Positions 48,661-56,628 of a DNA stretch of 64,000 bases are shown here, piece after piece. The notes beneath the pieces were generated by a model. That model was given only the letters and a program-made list of their open reading frames with translations. It had not been told where the DNA came from and did no database searches. Location of the stretch: contig NZ_JAMJWG010000001.1 in NCBI RefSeq assembly GCF_024435355.1, positions 62,001 through 126,000 on the forward strand. Direction: 5' to 3'. Made by a program: the position numbers and the translations under genes. The DNA is from Streptomyces odontomachi (GTDB taxonomy: Bacteria; Actinomycetota; Actinomycetes; Streptomycetales; Streptomycetaceae). How positions within the stretch are numbered: position 1 is the first letter of the stretch; every line of letters begins with the position of its first letter.

Positions 48661-48857
48661 TCTACTTCCTGATACCCGCCACCATCGCTGTCCTGATCAT
48701 CGCGATGGGCACCGCCGTCCTGATCCGTCGCGACCGGCGACGCATGGCGGGCGACTCAGCAACCATGCGCGTCGAAGCAGCCGCCACACGCGGCATTCGA
48801 GACACCCGGCGCCGCGCTCGCGCCCACCAGCTGCGCTTCCTGCGCGAACGCGAATGA
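48657..48857 (+). CDS. Small single-pass membrane protein of the flotillin-AAA operon
   Basis: 66 residues from GTG 48657, overlapping the ATPase stop by four bases (GTGA) and preceded by GAGGAG. An N-terminal helix (IYFLIPATIAVLIIAMGTAV) is followed by a strongly basic cytoplasmic tail (LIRRDRRRM; RRRARAHQLRFLRERE). The membrane topology resembles the N-terminus of the flotillin. No family is recognised. Translational coupling to the AAA gene implies production in step with it; it could be its membrane anchor or adaptor, which is inference. Confidence 0.75.
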   Translation: MIYFLIPATIAVLIIAMGTAVLIRRDRRRMAGDSATMRVEAAATRGIRDTRRRARAHQLRFLRERE

Positions 48858-49106
48858 CGCGGCGCACGGCACGGCTGGCTGCGGCGGTCCGCGGCGCCGC
48901 GCTCCAAGGGGTCAGGGCCGGTGCGCCGGAGGACCGCCCGGCTCGGTCATCGGCGCACTCGCTCCGGTACCCCCGGACACCGACCCGGCGTCCGCATCCC
49001 CTGCCGCCCGCTTGCGATCGGGTGACCACGCGGACAGCCGGGGCCAGGGCCAGCGCCTGCGCTTTCGTTGGCTGCGGTGACGGCGACGCGGGCGGTGAGT
49101 GGTGCG

Positions 49107-49682
49107 TCAGACGTTCACGCCGAAGTCGGCGGCGATGCCGGCCAGGCCGGAGGCGTATCCCTGGCCGACCGCACGGAACTTCCACTCCGCCCCATGCCGG
49201 TACAGCTCGCCGAAGACCATCGCGGTCTCGGTCGACGCGTCCTCGGACAGGTCGTAGCGTGCGATCTCCTGGCCCTGCGCCTGGTTCACGATCCGGATGA
49301 AGGCGTTGCGGACCTGACCGAAGCTCTGGCCACGGTTGTCGGCGTCGTGAATGGAGACCGGGAAGACGATCTTGTCGACCTCGGAGGGTACGGCAGCGAG
49401 GTCCACCTTGATGCTCTCGTCGTCCCCCTCGCCCTCTCCTGTGAGGTTGTCGCCCGTGTGCTCGACCGAACCGTCCGGACTCGTCAGGTTGTTGTAGAAG
49501 ACGAAATGCCGGTCGGACAGGACCTTGCCGGATGCGTCGAGGAGAAGCGCGGAAGCGTCGAGGTCGTAGTCGGCGCCCGTCGTGGTGCGTACGTCCCAGC
49601 CCAGCCCGACCAGAACGGCCGTCAAGCCCGGGGCTTCCTTGCTCAGCGAGACATTGCCACCTTTGGACAGGGTGACTCCCAT
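49107..49682 (-). CDS. terD: TerD-family calcium-binding stress protein
   Basis: 191 residues from ATG 49682, preceded by GAGGAGGAG. It has the usual TerD start [20 protein letters not shown], the acidic calcium site region [20 protein letters not shown] and [20 protein letters not shown] followed by [15 protein letters not shown], and the end [20 protein letters not shown]. TerD proteins bind Ca2+ and contribute to tellurite, oxidative and phage resistance in several bacteria; in Streptomyces they affect development. Single gene on the reverse strand, with an inverted repeat of BlaI-operator type 62 bp upstream of its start, between it and the divergent blaI-like gene. Confidence 0.96.
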   Translation of the reverse strand: MGVTLSKGGNVSLSKEAPGLTAVLVGLGWDVRTTTGADYDLDASALLLDASGKVLSDRHFVFYNNLTSPDGSVEHTGDNLTGEGEGDDESIKVDLAAVPSEVDKIVFPVSIHDADNRGQSFGQVRNAFIRIVNQAQGQEIARYDLSEDASTETAMVFGELYRHGAEWKFRAVGQGYASGLAGIAADFGVNV

Positions 49683-49743
49683 GCCATCTCCTCCTCGGAA
49701 CCTGTCCGGAACAAGCTTGCCTGTGCAGGCACGACGTGATGAC

Positions 49744-49759
49744 TCTACATCACTGTAGA
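49744..49759. promoter_or_regulatory. BlaI-type operator upstream of terD
   Basis: TCTACA-TCAC-TGTAGA, perfect 6-bp arms and 4-bp spacer, lies 62 bp before terD and 193 bp before the blaI-like gene. BlaI/MecI operators have a TACA/TGTA core. A closely matching site is upstream of terB (51901-51916). Confidence 0.65.
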
Positions 49760-49951
49760 AAGATGTGAGGGTTGAAGGAAGGTTGAAGGAAGGGAGCAGG
49801 GCCTGTCGAACCATCCGTGCAGAGGAGGGAATTGCTTCGACCGCGTGGCTGAGCGGGTTGTGTACTGCGCGTGATCGGCGGCGTCGTGCCGGAAGTCCCT
49901 ACGATGTACTGCTCATGAACGTCATGCAGTGGGTGGGAAGGGAGAGCGGGT

Positions 49952-50341
49952 GTGACGCACCAGCGGCAGCGACCTCGGCGCCGGGGACAGGGTGAGCTGG
50001 AAGGGCTGGTCCTGTCGGCCCTGCGCGAGACGGACACTCCGGCGACCGCGGGCTGGGTGCAGGAGCGGCTCGGCGGTGACCTCGCTTACACGACGGTGAT
50101 CACCATCCTGACGCGGCTGTTGGCCAAGGGTGCGGTGGCCCGGGAGCGTGCAGGCCGGTCCTTCGCCTGGACGCCGGTGTCCGACCAGGCGGGACTCGCC
50201 GCTTACAAGATGCGCAAGCTGCTGGACGGCGAGAGCGATCGGGAAGCGGTCCTCGCCAGCTTCGTCACCTCGCTGGACCCGGACGACGAACGCCTGCTGA
50301 GGGATCTGCTGAGCCAGGCGACCACCGAGGGAGAAGACTGA
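49952..50341 (+). CDS. BlaI/MecI/CopY-family repressor
   Basis: 129 residues from GTG 49952 with GGGAG upstream. The winged helix is typical: GELEGLVLSALRETDTPATA, GWVQERLGGDLAYTTVITIL (recognition helix) and TRLLAKGAVARERAGRSFAW; the C-terminal half is the dimerisation helix pair with the region that BlaR/M56 proteases cut. It is encoded seven bases before an M56 protease gene, the standard BlaI-BlaR arrangement. In staphylococci and mycobacteria this pair controls beta-lactamase or respiratory genes. Here no beta-lactamase is near; instead similar operators precede terD and terB. It may also regulate itself through the site at 49744. Confidence 0.92.
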   Translation: MTHQRQRPRRRGQGELEGLVLSALRETDTPATAGWVQERLGGDLAYTTVITILTRLLAKGAVARERAGRSFAWTPVSDQAGLAAYKMRKLLDGESDREAVLASFVTSLDPDDERLLRDLLSQATTEGED

Positions 50342-50347
50342 AGCCGC

Positions 50348-51280
50348 ATGGGGGTGTTCGTCTTTCTTCCGCTGGTCCTGCCGCTCACGGCGTGGCCGAT
50401 CGCCCGACTGGCCGAGCAGCACCTGCATCCCCGGACCGCGACGCGGCTGCTGACCGGTCTTGCGGGGGCCATGGCAGTGTGCAGCTTCGTGTGCCTGGGG
50501 CTGCTGATGGTGGTGGGCACCGCCCAACTGCCGGGCAACCCGCTGCCCGACGGCTGGTCCGATCCGGAGGTACGCGAGGCGGTGCCCTGCGACGAGGTCG
50601 CCGGCCGGGCGGCCGTACCGGCCCTGCTCGCGGTGGCCGCCGCCTGCGGAGCGACCCTGTGGCGCCATTGGCGGGTGCGTCGTGCGGCCCATCGGGCGCT
50701 GGCCGGCCTGCCGGACAGGGAAGTGGCCGTGCTGCCGGGCGAAGAACCCTACGCGTACGCGCTGCCCGGCAGAGCCCGGGACCGGATCGTGGTGACGGCG
50801 GCCCTGCTGCACCGTCTCGAACCGGCCGAGCGTCGTGCCCTGTTCGCCCACGAGCGCGCGCACCTGTCCGCCCGACACCATCGCGTCCTGCTGGTGGTGC
50901 GACTGGCCGCGCTGGCCAATCCGTTCCTGCACCCGCTGCGTGCGGCCGTGTCGTACACGACGGAGCGGTGGGCGGACGAGGAAGCGGCCGAGACTGTCGG
51001 CAGCCGCCGCACCGTGGCCCGTGCGATCGGCAAGGCCGCGCTGGTCGCCGGCGGTGCTCCTGTGCCCACGCTTGCGGGACTGGCCGTGCCCGGGCCCGTG
51101 CCGCGCCGAGTGGCCGCCCTCCTCGCGCCGGCACCCAGTGCGCGTACCTGGCCGTCCGCGTTCACGGCCGTGGGTATGGCCGCGTGGACGGCGGCTGTCG
51201 GCACGGCTGTGTCCGCCATGTCGTCCGCGAACTCCGCGCTGACGCTGGCGCTCGTGCTGCACGCGGCGACACCCCTGTAG
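50348..51280 (+). CDS. M56 membrane metalloprotease (BlaR1-like, no sensor domain)
   Basis: 310 residues, ATG 50348, six bases after blaI. Membrane helices lie at about 5-20, 35-57, 92-108, 192-210 and 275-305. The zinc site is HExxH in LFAHERAHLSARHHRVLLV (about residue 172) with a downstream RWADEEAAE glutamate. BlaR1 has a further penicillin-binding sensor domain of about 250 residues outside the membrane; here the chain ends just after the last helix, so the signal is not a beta-lactam bound to such a domain. It is predicted to cut the BlaI-type partner when the envelope is stressed, derepressing target genes. Confidence 0.92.
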   Translation: MGVFVFLPLVLPLTAWPIARLAEQHLHPRTATRLLTGLAGAMAVCSFVCLGLLMVVGTAQLPGNPLPDGWSDPEVREAVPCDEVAGRAAVPALLAVAAACGATLWRHWRVRRAAHRALAGLPDREVAVLPGEEPYAYALPGRARDRIVVTAALLHRLEPAERRALFAHERAHLSARHHRVLLVVRLAALANPFLHPLRAAVSYTTERWADEEAAETVGSRRTVARAIGKAALVAGGAPVPTLAGLAVPGPVPRRVAALLAPAPSARTWPSAFTAVGMAAWTAAVGTAVSAMSSANSALTLALVLHAATPL

Positions 51281-51352
51281 GCGCCGCGCCGACGGGGAGG
51301 CACGTCGGACCGGTGCCTCATCGGAACCGGCCCGACGCGGGCGTGCGCTCGG

Positions 51353-51808
51353 TCAGAGGTCGAACTCGTGTGGCGGCAGGTCGAGCGTGAAGCACGCCTC
51401 GCGGACGACGGCCCGCTCGGACTTGTCGAAGTCGCCGTCGGCGCCTCCGATGACGATGCCGATCTGGATGACGGCGCGGGCCTCGGCGGGCTTCTTCTTG
51501 GCCTTGGCGACCTCCTGCAACACGCTGACCTTGCCGAAGTCGAAGTCGGCGGTCAGCTTGTCGAGGTTGTCGTCGAAGCGCCGCTGCAGGTCCGCCGCAT
51601 CGAAGTTCTGCAGCACCTCGTTGGTGGCGATGAGCTGGGCCACCCGCCGCCGCTCCGCCGGGTCGACGGTGCCGTCGGCGGCGGCGACCAGGGCGCAGAT
51701 GGCCATGCTGGCGTCGCGGAAGGCACCGCTCTTGAGGTCGTTCTTCTTCGCCACGAGCTGGGTCTGCATCGTCGATGCTGACTCCTTGAGGCGGTCCCAC
51801 AGGGCCAT
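51353..51808 (-). CDS. terB: TerB-family tellurite-resistance/stress protein
   Basis: 151 residues from ATG 51808, with GGAG upstream. It is a helical protein of two TerB repeats: ASMAICALVAAADGTVDPAE and IGIVIGGADGDFDKSERAVV, each with an acidic Asp-Gly-Asp/Glu motif that may bind metal. TerB proteins occur with TerD and with MoxR/flotillin-type genes in stress and anti-phage systems and are thought to link membrane and cytoplasmic parts. Convergent with the M56 gene. A BlaI-operator-like site 93 bp upstream of its start suggests that it belongs to the same regulon as terD. Confidence 0.93.
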   Translation of the reverse strand: MALWDRLKESASTMQTQLVAKKNDLKSGAFRDASMAICALVAAADGTVDPAERRRVAQLIATNEVLQNFDAADLQRRFDDNLDKLTADFDFGKVSVLQEVAKAKKKPAEARAVIQIGIVIGGADGDFDKSERAVVREACFTLDLPPHEFDL

Positions 51809-51880
51809 GAGCACTCCATATTTTCGGTCGACGATCCTGCCCGCCGGACCGGCGGGCAGACGCGGCGTCGATATCCACAG

Positions 51881-51916
51881 CAACTGTCTACGGCAACTAT
51901 CTACAGCAAAGTAGAA
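51881..51916. promoter_or_regulatory. BlaI-type operator with direct repeats upstream of terB
   Basis: Two 13-bp direct repeats (GCAACTGTCTACG and GCAACTATCTACA) run into TCTACA-GCAA-AGTAGA (51901-51916), which matches the terD site in both arms and spacing except for one base. The site lies between terB and a divergent hypothetical gene and could serve both. Confidence 0.6.
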
Positions 51917-52021
51917 ACTAGCGGGGCGGCAGATGAGTTCCGGGCGATTCGCGGATGTCGTCTGGAGAGCGGCCTCCACTTGGTCCGGGCCGCTCACGAC
52001 ATCACCGTGCTGCTTCTTACG

Positions 52022-52714
52022 ATGACCGGCATGGCGAGGCGCAAGGTGCATCGGCGGGCGAAGAAGATCCCGGGCGAGGAGCCGCTGGCACTGGTCTGGT
52101 GCGGGCTGCGCGCGGACATACCCGCTCCGCCCGAGGACGTCCACCGGGCGGCGGGCAGGGCACGCCTGAAGCCGGGCAGGCACTGGCTGCACCACACCGG
52201 CTTGGTGCTGGCCGCAGTGATCATCATTCCGTATTTTCTCGTCGAGCAGCTGATGAACAGGATCGCGTGGCTGCTGAGCCCCGAGCGAGACCGTCAGGCA
52301 CAGGCACAGGCCCGGCGGCGGGCGGCGCGCGAGGCGAACGAACCCGGGGCGAGCGCTGCGGCCGGTCGCCCCACTGCCCCCGCACCGGCCGACGGCGTGT
52401 TCGACGGCGACTGGTCCCGCACGGCGGGACAACTGCTGTTGCGCTGGTACGTGCACTCGCCGAACCCCAGGCGGTTGCTCCCGCTGACAGGGGGCCGCAT
52501 CTGTCTCGCAGCTTCGCCGGGGCGCCGTCTGTCGCCCACCAAGGCCGACGACTTCGACATCGTCATGGAGTTCGCCCACCATGCGGCCCGGCTGCAACGG
52601 GAACCGGGGCAACGCCACTTCTTCGTGCGTTTCGCGGACGGTTCCTGGCTCGGTTTGGGGCGGTTGGCCGATTCGGAGGACGCCGACCACTTCCTACGGA
52701 CGATCAGCACCTGA
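52022..52714 (+). CDS. Uncharacterised membrane protein
   Basis: 230 residues from ATG 52022; ATG 52031 is an equally good start (MARRKVHRRAKKIPGEEPLA). One membrane segment (HHTGLVLAAVIIIPYFLVEQ) at about 60-80 is followed by a Gln/Ala/Arg linker and a C-terminal globular domain (VFDGDWSRTAGQLLLRWYVH; GQRHFFVRFADGSWLGLGRL), probably cytoplasmic. I recognise similar hypothetical proteins from Streptomyces but no function. It is divergent from terB across the operator region, so it may be co-regulated. Confidence 0.75.
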   Translation: MTGMARRKVHRRAKKIPGEEPLALVWCGLRADIPAPPEDVHRAAGRARLKPGRHWLHHTGLVLAAVIIIPYFLVEQLMNRIAWLLSPERDRQAQAQARRRAAREANEPGASAAAGRPTAPAPADGVFDGDWSRTAGQLLLRWYVHSPNPRRLLPLTGGRICLAASPGRRLSPTKADDFDIVMEFAHHAARLQREPGQRHFFVRFADGSWLGLGRLADSEDADHFLRTIST

Positions 52715-52739
52715 CCGCCCGCCGGGGTGGCCGTACGAC

Positions 52740-53078
52740 TCAGTCCTCGTCCTCCTCGTCGCCTTCGAAGAAGTCACCGATCTCGTCGACGGCTCCGGCC
52801 GCGACCATGCCGCCGACGACGCCCACCGCCAGACCGGCGGCCCTGGCGGCGACCGCGGTGCCGATGCCCGGGCGGTTCGCTGCACGGCGGCGTCTGCCTC
52901 CGGCGCCACCACGAACATCACGGCGACCGCTGCCGCCGCGCGCGACGTCTGAGCGGGCGAGCTTGTCACGCGGCGGGCGGGCAGCTCGGTACCGGAGCAG
53001 ATGCCGACATGCCTGATCGCCGATGGAGCGAGGTGTCCGCAGCGGAATGCTAGGGTCATGGCCGCCTTCTGCGCTCAT
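52740..53078 (-). CDS. Small hypothetical protein with acidic tail
   Basis: About 113 residues if ATG 53078 is used; the start is uncertain and the N-terminal half may not be coding. The C-terminal part is convincing: a hydrophobic Ala/Gly/Val segment (ARAAGLAVGVVGGMVAAGAV) followed by DEIGDFFEGDEEDED. It would be a membrane-associated protein with an acidic end. No family recognised. Convergent with the membrane protein gene at 52022. Confidence 0.45.
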   Translation of the reverse strand: MSAEGGHDPSIPLRTPRSIGDQACRHLLRYRAARPPRDKLARSDVARGGSGRRDVRGGAGGRRRRAANRPGIGTAVAARAAGLAVGVVGGMVAAGAVDEIGDFFEGDEEDED

Positions 53079-53112
53079 ACCCGGCGCACAGTAGGAATGA
53101 GGTACGAGCCCC

Positions 53113-55539
53113 ATGGACATTGAGCCCGACGCCACCGAAGGTGCGAAGGGCGGAGGAATCTCCACGGACTTCGAGATCGTCGTCGGCGCCGACGGAGAGA
53201 TCCTGGCCTGGAGCGCCGCGGTCGAGCGCGTACTGGGCTACGGGGCACATGAGTTCGCGGGCGTGAGCGCTGACGACCTGTTCGCCACGGAGCTGCCCGA
53301 TCCGGCACGCGCCCACATGTCCGCAAGGAAGCCTTGGACGAGCCAGGCCGCTCTGCGGCACCGAGACGGGTACCGGGTCGCCGGAAAGCTACAGGGCATG
53401 CCGCTGAAGGACCCGAATGGAGGGGCTCTCTGGCTTGTGACCGGAGCGGCGCCGACGTACTCCTCGGGTCCGACCGACGCGTCGGCGGCGGAGCTGTGGG
53501 ACTGGACGCTGGCGCAGCTGCCGCTGCCCGTGGCCGTCTACGGACGTGATGCGCGGTTGGTGACCTGCAATCAGGCGATGAGCACTGCCATGGGCCTGAC
53601 GCCCAAGGAGATGCGGGGCCTGACGGTGCGGGAGATCCAGGCATCCCACGACGAGATCGACCGCCTCCAGCGGCAGGTCCTGCGGACCGGTGAGCCGATT
53701 TACCGTGAGCGGGAACCCAGCCGGGCCACCGGCGAGGTCCGCGATCACGCCTGGTCCATTTTCATGTCGCCGTTGAAGGACGGTACCGGCACGGTGCAGG
53801 GCATGTCGGCCCTGGTGGTCGATACGACCGAGCAGTACTGGGCCCGCCGCCATCTGGCGGTGCTCAACGACGCCACCTCGCGCATCGGCAGCACGCTGGA
53901 CGTTTCCAAAACCGCGGAGGAACTCGCCGAGGTGGCGGTGGGAGGCTTCGCGGACTTCGTGACCGTGGACCTTCTGGAGCCGGCCGCGTGGGGTGACGAG
54001 CCGGAAGCAGTGTCACCGACCGAGCCGGTGATGTTCCGCTGTGCCGCGCAGCACTCGGTGCTCCCGGGCTGCCCGGAGTCGGTGGTCCCGCCGGGGAGGA
54101 CCGGCGTGTATCCCGTGGGCTCCCCGCCGATCCAGGCGCTGCTCACCGGCCGGGGTACCCGGCACAGGACCGGCGACCTGCCCATCCGGGAGTGGATGCT
54201 GGCCTCCCCGGCCCGCGCCGAGAGCATGAGGCGCCACGGGGTGCACTCGCTGATGCTCGTCCCGTTGCGCGCCCGAGGGGTCACCCTGGGTCTGGTCCTC
54301 TTCCTGCGGCATCGTACCGACGACGCCTTCGGCCGCGACGACCTGCTGCTGGCCGAGGAGATCGCCGCCAGGGCGGCGGTGAGCATCGACAACGCCCGCC
54401 GTTACACGCGCGAGCGCGAGACCTCTCTCGCCCTGCAACGCAGCCTGCTGCCCGACCGCCTGCCCGAGCTTGCGGCCGTGGACCTCGCCCACCGGTATCT
54501 GCCCGCGAGTCGGGAGAACGACGTCGGCGGGGACTGGTACGACACCATCCCGCTCTCCGGCGGTCGCGTCGCCCTGGTCGTGGGCGACGTGGTCGGCCAC
54601 GGTGTACGCGCGTCGGCGACGATGGGCCGCCTGCGAACGGCCGTGCGAAGCTTTGCGGACGTCGATCTCGCCCCCGATGAACTGCTCACCCGGCTGGACG
54701 ACCTCGTCCTGCGCCTCGACCGGGGCGAAGGGCCCGACACCCGGGGGGAGATCCACGACACCACCGGTGAAGTGGGGGCCACCTGCCTGTATGCCGTGTA
54801 CGACCCGGTCTCCCGCCGCTGCCAGGTGGCCCGGGCCGGCCACCCCCCGATGGCCGTGGTGAGCCCCGACGGCAACGTGCAGTTCCTGGACATGGCCGCC
54901 GGTCCGCCACTGGGTCTGGGCGGCCTCCCGTTCGAGGTGGTCGACATCGAACTGGCCGAGGGCAGCGTGTTGGCCCTGTACACCGACGGCCTGGTCGAGG
55001 CCGTGGGACGGGACATCGACGTCGGTCTCGACCTGCTGGAGGACGGGCTGCGCAACGCCGGCCCCTCTCTGGAGGAGACCTGCGCGCACGTGATGCGCAA
55101 GGTGCGGCCGGCCCCCGCGGCAGACGACGTCGTCCTGCTCCTGGCCCGCACCCACGCCCTGGACGCCGACCGGGTACGTACCTGGCAGCTGCCCTCCGAT
55201 CCCGCCGCCGTCGCCAGGGCCCGCCGGACAGCAGTAGAACAGGTGACCGACTGGGGCCTGGGTGAGCTCATCTTCTCCATCGAGCTGATCGTCAGCGAAC
55301 TGGTCACCAACGCCATCCGCTACGGCCACACGCCCATTCAGTTGCGCCTCATCCGTGCCGACGCGCTCATCTGCGAGGTGTCCGACGGCAATATCGCCGC
55401 CCCGCACCTGCGGCGAGCGCGGACCTTCGACGAGACCGGACGCGGGCTCCTGCTCGTCGCCCAAGTCGCCGAGCGATGGGGCACCCGCCAGACCCCCACC
55501 GGTAAGACCATCTGGGCCGAGCTACCGCTGCCGGGCTGA
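53113..55539 (+). CDS. PAS-PAS-GAF-PP2C-HATPase signalling protein (intact phosphatase)
   Basis: 808 residues, ATG 53113. PAS 1 (about 15-110: VVGADGEILAWSAAVERVLG), PAS 2 (125-245), GAF (255-435), PP2C (455-675) and RsbW-like ATPase (690-805). The phosphatase has all metal ligands: NDVGGDWYDTIPL, LVVGDVVGHGVRAS, LALYTDGLVEAV and AADDVVLLLAR. The ATPase has IVSELVTNAIRYG, LICEVSDGN and ETGRGLLLVAQV. One chain thus carries both kinase-like and phosphatase domains of the partner-switching system, with input by small-molecule or redox sensing. Its paralogue at 29122 is alike but has lost the phosphatase aspartates. No antagonist protein is encoded nearby. Confidence 0.93.
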   Translation: MDIEPDATEGAKGGGISTDFEIVVGADGEILAWSAAVERVLGYGAHEFAGVSADDLFATELPDPARAHMSARKPWTSQAALRHRDGYRVAGKLQGMPLKDPNGGALWLVTGAAPTYSSGPTDASAAELWDWTLAQLPLPVAVYGRDARLVTCNQAMSTAMGLTPKEMRGLTVREIQASHDEIDRLQRQVLRTGEPIYREREPSRATGEVRDHAWSIFMSPLKDGTGTVQGMSALVVDTTEQYWARRHLAVLNDATSRIGSTLDVSKTAEELAEVAVGGFADFVTVDLLEPAAWGDEPEAVSPTEPVMFRCAAQHSVLPGCPESVVPPGRTGVYPVGSPPIQALLTGRGTRHRTGDLPIREWMLASPARAESMRRHGVHSLMLVPLRARGVTLGLVLFLRHRTDDAFGRDDLLLAEEIAARAAVSIDNARRYTRERETSLALQRSLLPDRLPELAAVDLAHRYLPASRENDVGGDWYDTIPLSGGRVALVVGDVVGHGVRASATMGRLRTAVRSFADVDLAPDELLTRLDDLVLRLDRGEGPDTRGEIHDTTGEVGATCLYAVYDPVSRRCQVARAGHPPMAVVSPDGNVQFLDMAAGPPLGLGGLPFEVVDIELAEGSVLALYTDGLVEAVGRDIDVGLDLLEDGLRNAGPSLEETCAHVMRKVRPAPAADDVVLLLARTHALDADRVRTWQLPSDPAAVARARRTAVEQVTDWGLGELIFSIELIVSELVTNAIRYGHTPIQLRLIRADALICEVSDGNIAAPHLRRARTFDETGRGLLLVAQVAERWGTRQTPTGKTIWAELPLPG

Positions 55540-55554
55540 GCCGAGCCGCTCGGC
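55540..55554 (+). terminator. Short hairpin after the signalling gene
   Basis: GCCGAG-CCG-CTCGGC, a perfect 6-bp stem directly after the stop. Weak, but a likely end of this transcript. Confidence 0.35.
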
Positions 55555-55699
55555 CCACGCCCCGAAGCGAACGGCCAAAGGCCCCTGTGCGGGACGGACG
55601 AGCGAATCGTGCTACGGCTCCGCACGGGCGAAAAGCCGTCACCGTCATGGTGTGGACCCCGAGCAGGTCCTGACCCACGTGAAAACGAGCGGTGGCTAT

Positions 55700-55717
55700 T
55701 GCAACCTTCCGGTTGCA
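55700..55717. promoter_or_regulatory. Inverted repeat 1, probable ArsR operator
   Basis: TGCAACC-TTCC-GGTTGCA, perfect 7-bp arms, 58 bp before the SRPBCC gene start. Confidence 0.6.
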
Positions 55718-55730
55718 TGTACGGGCGCAG

Positions 55731-55754
55731 ATGTGCAATCGTCGAGTTGCACAT
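55731..55754. promoter_or_regulatory. Inverted repeat 2, probable ArsR operator
   Basis: ATGTGCAA-TCGTCGAG-TTGCACAT, perfect 8-bp arms around an 8-bp spacer, 21 bp before the SRPBCC gene start and sharing the TTGCA half-site with repeat 1. Binding here would block the promoter of the operon that encodes the ArsR protein. Confidence 0.65.
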
Positions 55755-55774
55755 TGGCTTACGAGGGAGGATCC

Positions 55775-56272
55775 GTGACCGACGCCACCTGCACCACCGC
55801 GGAACTGGCCGAGCTCGACCGGATTGCGCGGCAGATCGACATCGACGCCCCGGCCGAGCGGGTATGGGAGCTGGTCATGCGGCCCGGCTGGTACGTCAAC
55901 GACGGCGTGGTCGAGGCCGATCCGGACCTGCGCTACGAGGGTGATGTGGCTGTGGTGCGCCATCCTTCGCTGGGCGAGTTCCGATTCCGGACGGTGGAAC
56001 TGGACAAGCCGCGCTACGCGGCGTTCCGCTGGATCGGAACCCCGTTCCGGGACGAGTCGACACCATCGACCCTGGTCGAGTTCTGGATCGACGAGCGCAG
56101 CGGCGGTGGGGTAACCCTGCGCGTAGTGGAGAGCGGGTTCTCCGGCCTCGCCGACGATCCGGCCGCGTGGCTGAAGGAACGCGAAGGCAACGACAACGGG
56201 TGGCTCGTCGAACTCGAGGTCGCCAAGGCGTTCGTCGAGGCGAGGGCGTCGATTTCGACGGCGCGCCCGTGA
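55775..56272 (+). CDS. SRPBCC (Ahsa1-like) domain protein
   Basis: 165 residues from GTG 55775, preceded by GAGGGAGG. The START/AHSA1 fold is shown by the opening RQIDIDAPAERVWELVMRPG, the middle VVRHPSLGEFRFRTVELDKP-RYAAFRW and the end TLRVVESGFSGL followed by WLVELEVAKAFVEAR. These helix-grip proteins bind hydrophobic ligands or, as in Aha1, chaperone surfaces; the ligand is unknown. Its stop overlaps the ArsR start, an arrangement repeated throughout actinobacteria where the SRPBCC protein and the ArsR repressor form one unit. Confidence 0.88.
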   Translation: MTDATCTTAELAELDRIARQIDIDAPAERVWELVMRPGWYVNDGVVEADPDLRYEGDVAVVRHPSLGEFRFRTVELDKPRYAAFRWIGTPFRDESTPSTLVEFWIDERSGGGVTLRVVESGFSGLADDPAAWLKEREGNDNGWLVELEVAKAFVEARASISTARP

Positions 56273-56628
56273 CGGCCGCCCTTCCCGTCGTGTGTGCCGC
56301 GCTCGGCGACGCGACGCGCTGGAAGATTCTCACCCGGCTCGGCGAGGGCCCGATGTCGGCGTCCGCGCTGGCCAAGGTCTTGCCGGTGAGCCGGCAGGCG
56401 ATCGGCAAGCACCTGGAGGTGCTGCGCGACGCCGGGTTGGTTGAGTCCGAGCAGCGCGGGCGCGAGGTCGTCCATATCGCCGTCGGCACCCAGCTCGGCG
56501 CGCTGGCCCGGGAGCTCGACCGGATAGGTCGCTCCTGGGAGACCCGTCTTCTGCGCATCAAACAGCTGGCGGAGCGCCCTTCCCCTGACGCGGCCGGCGA
56601 AGTGACGAAAGGACAAGGTCATGACTGA
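56269..56628 (+). CDS. ArsR-family repressor
   Basis: 119 residues from GTG 56269, which overlaps the SRPBCC stop (GTGA). The winged helix is clear: VCAALGDATRWKILTRLGEG, MSASALAKVLPVSRQAIGKH (recognition helix), LEVLRDAGLVESEQRGREVV. It has no cysteine metal site in the recognition region, so it belongs to the metal-independent group that accompanies SRPBCC proteins. Two inverted repeats upstream of the operon are likely its operators. It overlaps the DUF899 gene start by eight bases. Confidence 0.9.
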   Translation: MTAALPVVCAALGDATRWKILTRLGEGPMSASALAKVLPVSRQAIGKHLEVLRDAGLVESEQRGREVVHIAVGTQLGALARELDRIGRSWETRLLRIKQLAERPSPDAAGEVTKGQGHD

